DNA of 20,962 nt. Origin: an uncultured Novosphingobium sp. (GTDB lineage Bacteria > Pseudomonadota > Alphaproteobacteria > Sphingomonadales > Sphingomonadaceae). A program made the translations under genes and the position numbers. The notes beneath the pieces are model-generated. The model was not told the DNA's origin, searched no databases, and was given only the letters and a program-made list of their open reading frames with translations. Position 1 is the first letter of the stretch. Each line of letters starts with the position of its first letter. Of the stretch, positions 6,584 through 12,332 are shown piece by piece. Location of the stretch: positions 1-20,962 of the forward strand of contig CALCQB010000282.1 of the NCBI GenBank assembly GCA_937897535.1, read 5' to 3'.

Positions 6584-8247
6584 GCCATCCCCTCCGTCTC
6601 CGCCCATAGCGCGCGGAGATGGGTGAGCAGTTGGCCCAGCAACGGGCTGTTGGCAAAGCAACGACCGAGGCGCAATTCATGCTGCGCTCTGGTCAATTCT
6701 GGTTCTGCTTGTCGCGCGCGTGCCAAGAGCGCCAGCGCCACATCCGTTCGACCTTCACGCCTGGTCAAGATAGCCTTGTTCAAGTAGCCGACGCCTGAAT
6801 TGGGTTCCAACACAATAGCCCGATCGAGCGCGATAATCGCAGCATCCCAGTTTTCCCGCTCGATTTCAGCGAATGCCCGCCAGTAGAGACTTGCATACTC
6901 GAGCAGCCAGCCGGGAGACAGCCTTGCTTCGATATCGAGATGTTGGATAGCTTCATCGCTGCGATTGAGCAGCACGCAGGTCGTCCCACAAACCATGTGC
7001 GCGTAGCTGTAGCTAGGGCTTTTCTGAATGGCGCGCTGCACGTTTGGGAGTGCGGCTTCGGCTTGGCCGATGAAGTTCTGGGCCTGGGCCACACGGGTCA
7101 GGACACCGCAGCTATCGGGGTCCAAGGCAAGCGCGCGTTGGATATGGCCCTCAATCCGCGCAACCGTTGTAGCGTCATCCGGACTTAGCAAAAAATACTG
7201 GAGTGCTGATGTTACCGCCACCATGGCATGGCCAGCCCCATAGTCTGGATCTATGCTGACCGCACGCTGTGCTTCCTCGATGCCCATTGTCAGGCTTCCG
7301 TTGCCGATCTGGCGGAACGATGAGAAGGACAGGGTTGCCGCCTCCCAAGCTGTCAGATCGGTCGGCTTCTTGAGTGCACGCGCCATTTCAATCTGGTGGA
7401 TCTGCGTGTCGAAGTGCGCCGCAACTTCGCGCACCAGATCGTCTTGCAAAGCTGCCAGTTCCGCCAAAGGCCGGTCGAACCTTTGCGTCCAGAGAATGTC
7501 TCCTCGCGCCGCCTCGACCAGTTGCGCCGTCACACGCAAGTCTTGTCCCGCGCGCCGCACATTGCCTTCCAGCAGATATCGCACCCCCAATTGCCGCCCC
7601 ATCGCCTCAACATCGGGCATCGCCCCGCTGCGGAACCGCGCGGTTGATGAGCTGGAAATCACCCTGACGTTGACGCCCTGCGATAGCGCATCGATAATAT
7701 CTTCGACCATGCCGATGGCGAAGACCTCGTCCTCGGGCACGCCGGAACGATTGGTGAAGGGGAGAACTGCGAGCGACGGAGCCTCGCCGCGTTCGCCGGT
7801 TTTGACAAGGGCTGGTTGGGGGGCTTCAATTACCGGCGCGGCAACAACCTCCCGCCCGACAAACCGCCGGACATCGCTGAGGAACGCCAGCCAGGCCCGG
7901 TCGCCCGCATCCCCCGTCCAGTGCGACAAATCCGCCGTCTGGGTCAGCTCGAACATGATCGGGCGTTCGCAGGGCTCAATCATCACCGGCACCAGGGTCT
8001 TGCAGCGATCCGCGATCGTCGCCTCGGCCCGGACCCAGCGCGAGACCACCGAACGCGGCGACCACAGCACCACCACCGCCTTCGCCGCGCGCAAGGCTGC
8101 CTCGGTCACCTCGTCATAAGCCTCGCCCGAGCGCAGCGCAGTGTCCCACCAGACGTTCAGACCTTCCGCCGCAAACGCCTCGGCATAGCGCTTGGCCACC
8201 GCCTGGTCTTCGCGGTTGTAGGACAGGAAGATGTCGGGTTGTCCCAT
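6580..8247 (-). CDS. TIR-domain protein with TolB-like region and TPR repeats (copy B)
   Basis: A 555-residue protein with the same architecture as the downstream copy. The TIR domain spans residues 1-125 (SYNREDQ at 9-15, E75 in RWVRAE). A well-conserved TolB-like N-terminal region covers about 160-290 (SLAVLPFTNRS, DIIDALSQ, GVRYLLEGNVRRAGQDLRVTAQL, ILWTQRFDRPL), the kind found in COG5616 proteins and next to adenylate cyclase or winged-helix domains. TPR-like repeats run from about 320 to 530. The start at 8247 was chosen because homology to copy A begins there; the frame stays open upstream to 8370 but that stretch is low complexity. It is the first gene of the minus-strand TIR array. The substrate or partner is not known; NAD+ hydrolysis or cyclic ADP-ribose production is possible for the TIR domain. 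Confidence 0.87.
   Translation of the reverse strand: MGQPDIFLSYNREDQAVAKRYAEAFAAEGLNVWWDTALRSGEAYDEVTEAALRAAKAVVVLWSPRSVVSRWVRAEATIADRCKTLVPVMIEPCERPIMFELTQTADLSHWTGDAGDRAWLAFLSDVRRFVGREVVAAPVIEAPQPALVKTGERGEAPSLAVLPFTNRSGVPEDEVFAIGMVEDIIDALSQGVNVRVISSSSTARFRSGAMPDVEAMGRQLGVRYLLEGNVRRAGQDLRVTAQLVEAARGDILWTQRFDRPLAELAALQDDLVREVAAHFDTQIHQIEMARALKKPTDLTAWEAATLSFSSFRQIGNGSLTMGIEEAQRAVSIDPDYGAGHAMVAVTSALQYFLLSPDDATTVARIEGHIQRALALDPDSCGVLTRVAQAQNFIGQAEAALPNVQRAIQKSPSYSYAHMVCGTTCVLLNRSDEAIQHLDIEARLSPGWLLEYASLYWRAFAEIERENWDAAIIALDRAIVLEPNSGVGYLNKAILTRREGRTDVALALLARARQAEPELTRAQHELRLGRCFANSPLLGQLLTHLRALWAETEGMA
7893..8238 (-). repeat. TIR-module repeat, copy in gene B
   Basis: This is the partner of 6229-6574 at a constant offset of 1664 bases. 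The identity ends abruptly three codons after the start codon, where the two genes differ (GQP versus TAP). Confidence 0.85.
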
Positions 8248-8579
8248 TCGCCCCAATTCCCCGGCCCGCGCGGCTGGGCCGGAATTGCTACCGTGTTGGC
8301 GCGACCCAATTTCCTTGGCGGCACTATGGGGTCTGCGGCGCAGAGGGCAAGGCGATTCTTGGCCGACCAATGCCTTAGCAAGCGCCAGCGTCAGGCCGGG
8401 CCGACCTTAACCAGCCGCCGCCCACCTGTCCCGTTTTGCAAGGGGCCGCGCCGGGGCTGGCTGTGCTGTGCATAATTACGAAGGCTTAACCGTGTTTCGT
8501 GGTTAAAGTTCTTTCAACAAAGCTGCCAGCGATGCATATTGTCACCCGATAACCCCACCCAGAGGATGGTCCAAAGCGC
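8248..8579. promoter_or_regulatory. Divergent intergenic region between TIR array and bpt, with TTAACC/GGTTAA inverted repeat
   Basis: This 332-base region separates the TIR array (minus) and bpt (plus) and should hold both promoters. The clearest structure is TTAACC (8486-8491) facing GGTTAA (8501-8506) across nine bases, in an AT-richer patch at 8470-8515. Another TTAACC lies at 8407-8412. TTAACC resembles the CtrA half-site of alphaproteobacteria, but the TTAA spacing is 13 rather than the canonical seven, so regulation by CtrA is only a suggestion. I see no gene here. Confidence 0.4.
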
Positions 8580-9434
8580 GTGACGGCTCCCGTTCGATTT
8601 CCCCGGTTCTTTGTCACGAGCCCCGCGCCGTGCCCCTATTTGCCGGGGCGCATGGAACGCAAGGTCTTCACCGAGCTGAAGGGCCCGCACGCGGACGAGC
8701 TGAACGATGCGCTGGGCCGGATCGGGTTCCGCCGCAGCCAGACCGTGGCCTATCGCCCGAGCTGCGCCGAGTGCCAGGCCTGCGTTTCGGTGCGGGTGGT
8801 CGCGGGTGAATTCCGGGCCTCGACCAGCCAGAAGAAGAACCTCAAGCAGAATTCGGACCTGGTCGCGACAGTGTGCCGCCCCTGGTCGACCGCCGAGCAG
8901 TTCGAACTGCTGCAGCACTACTTGGGCCAGCGTCATCCCGGCGGCGGGATGAGCACGATGGACGATGTCGATTTCGCGGACATGGTCGAACATACACCGG
9001 TGGATTCGTGGGTGGTCGAATACCGCGAACCAACCGTCGACGGCACGCCGGGACGGCTGGTCGGGGCCTGCCTGACCGACCGCCAGGGCGATGGCCTGTC
9101 GATGATCTACAGCTTTTACGAACCTGATCACGAGGGCCGCGGCGGGCTTGGCAACTACATCATCCTCGATCACATCCGCCGGGCCCGGCAGGAAGGCCTG
9201 CCCTATGTCTACCTTGGCTACTGGGTCGAAGGCTCACCGCGGATGCAGTACAAGGTCCGCTACCGCCCGATCGAGCGCCTGACCCGGCTGGGCTGGCAGC
9301 GGCTGAGCGAGGCCGAGCAGGACCGGCTGATCGGCGAGGCGGCCAGTCTGCGGCGGGTGGAAGTGCCGCCGCTCGACGGCAGCACCAAGGACGGTGCCCA
9401 CGGCGTGCACGATCAGTACCGGGTCGATCAATAG
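8580..9434 (+). CDS. bpt: Aspartate/glutamate leucyltransferase (bacterial R-transferase family)
   Basis: A 284-residue protein of the arginyl/leucyl-tRNA-protein transferase family. Visible signatures are SPAPCPYLPGRMER near the N-terminus, SCAECQACVSVRV (Cys cluster around residues 61-67), and the GNAT-like C-terminal half with YSFYEPDHEGRGGLGNYIILDHI, YVYLGYWVEGSPRMQYK and FRP-like RYRPIE. Bpt transfers leucine from Leu-tRNA to proteins starting with Asp or Glu, marking them for ClpAP degradation through ClpS. Some alphaproteobacterial members are annotated as arginyltransferases, and sequence alone does not settle the donor amino acid. The start is a GTG at 8580 preceded by AGAGGA about ten bases upstream; an ATG at 8652 is too far inside the conserved region. 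It stands alone, transcribed divergently from the TIR array. Confidence 0.92.
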   Translation: MTAPVRFPRFFVTSPAPCPYLPGRMERKVFTELKGPHADELNDALGRIGFRRSQTVAYRPSCAECQACVSVRVVAGEFRASTSQKKNLKQNSDLVATVCRPWSTAEQFELLQHYLGQRHPGGGMSTMDDVDFADMVEHTPVDSWVVEYREPTVDGTPGRLVGACLTDRQGDGLSMIYSFYEPDHEGRGGLGNYIILDHIRRARQEGLPYVYLGYWVEGSPRMQYKVRYRPIERLTRLGWQRLSEAEQDRLIGEAASLRRVEVPPLDGSTKDGAHGVHDQYRVDQ

Positions 9435-9438
9435 CGCG

Positions 9439-9452
9439 GCCGGTCCCCCGGC
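9439..9452. terminator. Short GC hairpin between convergent bpt and membrane-protein genes
   Basis: GCCGG (9439-9443) pairs with CCGGC (9448-9452) around a four-base loop, immediately after the bpt stop and before the stop of the convergent gene at 9472. The stem is only five pairs and no T tract follows, so the assignment is weak. Confidence 0.25.
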
Positions 9453-9471
9453 GGCGGTTCAAACACCTGAC

Positions 9472-10206
9472 TTACAAGCCGACCAGACTGCGGGCGATCC
9501 CGGGCCAGGCAGCGCTGTGGTAAATGGCCGATACCGCCAGTTCGCCAACGATCAGCAGCGGGATCGTGATTGCGAAAACCGGGTGGATCCGTTTAAGGGT
9601 CAGCCAGTCAAACCCGGCGGCCAGCAGCACCAGCAGGTTTGGCCCGGCGAAGTTATGTGTGATCATGCCGAGGAAGCCGTCTCCGTACAGCTCATAAAGA
9701 CCTTCGCCCCACCACCGGTTGTAGGCGGCGACCAGCAGCATCGAGGTCGCCACAACGATCAGGCGCTTGTGGGTGGCGGCCTCGCGGCGTTTGATCACGG
9801 CCAAGGATGCCGCCACCGCAAAGACCAGCATCTGGAACAGCGGAGCAATGAAGAACCGCAGGTTTTCCGGATAGCGCGGGCTGTAGAAGCGCTGGCTATA
9901 GACTTCGGCCCCGAGCCCCGTGATCACGATTGCCGGAATCAGCACCAGCGCGCCCAGTCCCAGGGTCTGGTGCAGCGACAGGCGCTGGCGGCGAGCCAGC
10001 AGGATCTGGATCGTCAGCAAGACCAGCCAGCCGGTTGCGGCAAAGACGTGGAGCTGCAGGATCAGCGGCGCGGGATAGTCGGCCTCGCCGTTCCAGCGCC
10101 GCGTGACTGAGGGATGGAAGCCCAGCAGCACCGCCAGCCAGGCCCCCACCACGAATGCAGGCAGGAAATGACGTTCGAACGAGAGTTTCGAAAGTTTGGA
10201 CACCAT
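9472..10206 (-). CDS. Polytopic membrane protein of unknown function (possibly DUF2306-like)
   Basis: A 244-residue protein with about six or seven hydrophobic segments (roughly residues 14-32, 48-70, 82-100, 120-138, 148-162, 186-200 and 208-228). Histidines sit at or near helix ends (H53, H79, H146, H184), which could suggest a haem or metal site, but this is inference. The pattern of a helix containing LHVFAATGW followed by SLHQTLGLGALV resembles the DUF2306 family; I do not recognise it firmly. The start at 10206 is an ATG 68 bases downstream of the aqpS stop. It lies on the same strand as the ars operon and may be cotranscribed with it, but nothing in the sequence ties it to arsenic. An earlier start in the same frame would run into aqpS. 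Confidence 0.65.
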   Translation of the reverse strand: MVSKLSKLSFERHFLPAFVVGAWLAVLLGFHPSVTRRWNGEADYPAPLILQLHVFAATGWLVLLTIQILLARRQRLSLHQTLGLGALVLIPAIVITGLGAEVYSQRFYSPRYPENLRFFIAPLFQMLVFAVAASLAVIKRREAATHKRLIVVATSMLLVAAYNRWWGEGLYELYGDGFLGMITHNFAGPNLLVLLAAGFDWLTLKRIHPVFAITIPLLIVGELAVSAIYHSAAWPGIARSLVGL

Positions 10207-10274
10207 CAGGATTGCCCCCCAGACGTCGGCAATCTGCACCTGTCGGGTCAGGCCGTCAAACGACAGCCGCGAAG

Positions 10275-10928
10275 TCAGGCCGCAGTGGTCAGCACGTGTC
10301 GATCGAACCAGTGCGCGGCCAGCGCGCCGGCCAGCTGCGCGGCGATGAAGGGAATCACGCTGGTCGGCGCGATCCCGGCGAAACTGTCGCTCAGGCTGCG
10401 CGCCACGGTGATTGCCGGGTTGGCAAAGCTGGTCGACGAGGTGAACCAGTAGGCGGCGGCGATATAGAGCGCGACGCTGGCCGGGATCGCAGCGGGGCGG
10501 TGCCGGACGGTCAGCAGGATCGTGGTCAGCAGGCCGAAGGTGGCGATGAACTCGCCCAGCCATTGCCCCGGTCCATCGCGCAGCTTGGCCGAGGTCTGCA
10601 GGATCGGCAGGCCGAACATCGCGTGCGCGGCCCAGACGCCGAGGATTCCCGCGCCGAGCTGGACCGCGACCGTTGCGGTCAGCCCTTTCCAGCAGCAATC
10701 CCCGCGCAGCCGCATCACCAGGCTGACCGCCGGGTTGAAATGGGCCCCCGAGATCGGGGCGAGCATCGCGATGAGCACGAACAGGATCGCCGCCGTGGCA
10801 ACGGTGTTGCCCAGCAAGGCGACCGCATCGTTGCCCCCCGCCAGCCGCTCGGCCATGATGCCCGAGCCGACCACGGTGGCGAACAGGAAGAAACTGCCCA
10901 GCGCTTCGGCCCACAGTCGCTGCTTCAC
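10275..10928 (-). CDS. aqpS: Aquaglyceroporin-type channel of the ars operon (AqpS-like)
   Basis: A 217-residue MIP-family channel with six membrane helices and both pore motifs: the first NPA box in GAHFNPAVS (residues 65-67) and the second in SFANPAITVARS (170-172) followed by the selectivity-filter arginine at 176. It sits in an operon with arsR, arsI and arsC in place of an ArsB or Acr3 pump. In Sinorhizobium AqpS lets arsenite made by ArsC leave the cell down its gradient, and the same role is likely here. Translation starts at a GTG (10926-10928) that overlaps the TGA of arsC (GTGA), so the two are coupled. Annotators may label it simply a MIP/aquaporin family protein. Confidence 0.9.
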   Translation of the reverse strand: MKQRLWAEALGSFFLFATVVGSGIMAERLAGGNDAVALLGNTVATAAILFVLIAMLAPISGAHFNPAVSLVMRLRGDCCWKGLTATVAVQLGAGILGVWAAHAMFGLPILQTSAKLRDGPGQWLGEFIATFGLLTTILLTVRHRPAAIPASVALYIAAAYWFTSSTSFANPAITVARSLSDSFAGIAPTSVIPFIAAQLAGALAAHWFDRHVLTTAA

Positions 10929-11428
10929 GCTGCACCCTCCAGGTTCCCGATTTCAGCCAGGGCGGCCTGGGCCTGGTTGCGGTCCAGCGCAGCCAGGTCC
11001 AGCGCGAGGAAGGCCGCGACCCGCAGTTCCAGCAGCCGCCAGGTCTCGGCAAAGGCGGCGTCGACCGCTGCTTCGCTGCCGGTTACGTCGGCCGGGTCGG
11101 GCAGGCCCCAATGCGCCCGCAGCGGGGTGCCGGGGAAGACCGGACAAGCCTCATCCGCGGCATTGCCGCAGACCGTGATCGCAAGGTCGATCTCCGGTGC
11201 GTCCGGCCCGGTGAATTCGAGCCAGGACTTGGAGCGGAACGCCGCCGGGTCGATCCCCTTGGTCGCCAGCAGCCGCAGCGCGCCCGGATGGGGCACGCCC
11301 TTGGGCTTGCTCCCGGCGCTGTAGGCCGTCAGCCGACCTTGGCCGCGCCGATTGAACAAGGCTTCGCCCAGGATCGAGCGTGCGGAATTGCCGGTGCACA
11401 GCACCAGCACCGAATCGATTTGCACCAT
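10925..11428 (-). CDS. arsC: Arsenate reductase ArsC, low-molecular-weight phosphatase type
   Basis: A 167-residue protein with the P-loop CTGNSARS (C11 to R17) of the LMW protein tyrosine phosphatase fold and the general-acid aspartate in LPDPADV (D111). Two further cysteines, C88 and C95 in VCGNAADEACP, sit where the redox-relay cysteines of the thioredoxin-coupled Staphylococcus-type ArsC lie. The mechanism is therefore probably the three-cysteine relay reducing arsenate to arsenite. The start at 11428 lies just before the first beta strand; the frame stays open upstream but overlaps arsI. It is four bases downstream of arsI and overlaps the start of aqpS. Confidence 0.93.
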   Translation of the reverse strand: MVQIDSVLVLCTGNSARSILGEALFNRRGQGRLTAYSAGSKPKGVPHPGALRLLATKGIDPAAFRSKSWLEFTGPDAPEIDLAITVCGNAADEACPVFPGTPLRAHWGLPDPADVTGSEAAVDAAFAETWRLLELRVAAFLALDLAALDRNQAQAALAEIGNLEGAA

Positions 11429-11432
11429 CGGC

Positions 11433-11918
11433 TCAGCCGCAGCAGCCAGTTGTCGCGGCCTTGGCGGGCGCGACAGTCTGGGGGGTGCAGCAGGAACCGA
11501 CGGCGGCATTGGCCGAGGCGAGCTGCTCCAGTTCCGGGCCGGTGCCATAGACGGTCGAATCGCCACTGGTCAGGAAGGCTTCCCAGACCACGCCGTCGGG
11601 ATCGGCGATCCAGCTCTTTTCGGACTGGGCATAGCAGCAGGTGGTTGCGCCTTCTTCGAGCACCGGACGCCCGGCCGCTTGCAGCGCGCCATAGACCTCG
11701 GCCAGTTCGCCCTGATTTTCCACCTGGAGTCCCAGGTGCTCGACGCCCTTGGCCGCCCCGTCCTTGTGCGAGATCGCAAAGTTGACCCGCGGATCGTCGA
11801 GCATCCACTTAGCGTAGTCCGCCTTGGTCACGCTGGGTGCCTGGCCGAACAGCCCGGTGTAGAAGGCGACCGACTGGTCAAGGTCGGTCACCCCGACATG
11901 GACGTGAAAACGCTTCAT
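11433..11918 (-). CDS. arsI: ArsI-type C-As lyase (VOC/glyoxalase fold)
   Basis: A 161-residue vicinal-oxygen-chelate protein. Likely Fe(II) ligands are H7 (or H5) in FHVHVGV, H61 in VEHLGLQV and E113 in VVWEAF. A vicinal cysteine pair C94-C95 in ATTCCYAQ matches the MAs(III)-binding pair of characterised ArsI enzymes, which cleave the carbon-arsenic bond of trivalent methyl- and aromatic arsenicals using oxygen. The C-terminal tail carries two more CC pairs (C143-C144, C159-C160), of unknown role, perhaps extra arsenic binding. The ATG at 11918 overlaps the arsR TGA (ATGA). Database records often call this family a cadmium-induced CadI or glyoxalase protein; the ars context and cysteine pair favour ArsI. 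Confidence 0.9.
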   Translation of the reverse strand: MKRFHVHVGVTDLDQSVAFYTGLFGQAPSVTKADYAKWMLDDPRVNFAISHKDGAAKGVEHLGLQVENQGELAEVYGALQAAGRPVLEEGATTCCYAQSEKSWIADPDGVVWEAFLTSGDSTVYGTGPELEQLASANAAVGSCCTPQTVAPAKAATTGCCG

Positions 11919-12265
11919 GCGACATTCCTTTCTTCGGGCAGGGCAGGTGAACAGCCCGGTTGGGCAGCGGGAGCGCAAGCGGCCCCGGCGCAGCAGTTTT
12001 CAGTGAGGTAGGAGAGCAGCCCGTTCATCGCGGCAAAGTCCGCCGCGTAGATGATCGAGCGGCTGACCCGGCGCTGGCTGACCAGCCCGGCATGGCTGAG
12101 CTGGGCCAGGTGGAAACTGAGCGAGGAGGCGGGAATGGCCAGTGCCTCGGCCAGCGCACCGGCCGCCAAGCCGTCCGGTCCAGCCTGGACCAGCAGGCGG
12201 AATGCGGCGAGCCGGTGCTCTTGCGCCAAGGCTCCCAACGCACGGATTATGGAATCGGGCTGCAT
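11915..12265 (-). CDS. arsR: ArsR-family arsenic-responsive repressor
   Basis: A 116-residue winged-helix repressor. The recognition helix region is PASSLSFHLAQLSHAGLVSQRRVSRSIIYAA (about residues 45-75). The canonical ELCVCDL metal motif in the DNA-binding helix is absent. Instead a cysteine cluster lies near the C-terminus (C91, C92, C97, C105), similar in layout to the Acidithiobacillus-type ArsR site (Cys95/96/102). It should release DNA on binding As(III) or MAs(III) and so control arsR-arsI-arsC-aqpS. The start at 12265 is an ATG with a GGAAGGAAA ribosome site; both lie inside the left arm of a 54-bp palindrome, so repressor binding would block transcription and the RNA could hide the start. 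Confidence 0.93.
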   Translation of the reverse strand: MQPDSIIRALGALAQEHRLAAFRLLVQAGPDGLAAGALAEALAIPASSLSFHLAQLSHAGLVSQRRVSRSIIYAADFAAMNGLLSYLTENCCAGAACAPAAQPGCSPALPEERNVA

Positions 12266-12316
12266 GGCTTTCCTTCCATGATTCGATATATGTCGAAATA
12301 TGGAAGGAAAGCCATG
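12263..12316. promoter_or_regulatory. 54-bp near-perfect palindrome: ArsR operator and arsR ribosome site
   Basis: CATGGCTTTCCTTCCAT (12263-12279) is the exact reverse complement of ATGGAAGGAAAGCCATG (12300-12316). The 20 bases between them are themselves palindromic around the same centre (12289/12290), with TTCGA at 12282-12286 facing TCGAA at 12293-12297. In total 24 of 27 positions pair; mismatches are at 12280/12299, 12281/12298 and 12287/12292. The inner ATTCGATATATGTCGAA is a typical ArsR-type operator. The left arm on the minus strand carries the arsR ribosome site and ATG; the right arm carries the mirror image on the plus strand. It also lies 16 bases beyond the stop of the peptidase gene on the minus strand, so it could double as a transcription barrier. 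Confidence 0.8.
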
Positions 12317-12332
12317 TTGTCAACCGGCGGGG

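Noticed and set aside
8580..9434. Calling the enzyme arginyltransferase Ate1
   Set aside because: The short bacterial form with this Cys layout fits Bpt; donor amino acid cannot be decided from sequence, so the more general family is stated.
9439..9452. Classical Rho-independent terminator after bpt
   Set aside because: The stem is short and lacks a T tract; kept only as a weak hairpin.
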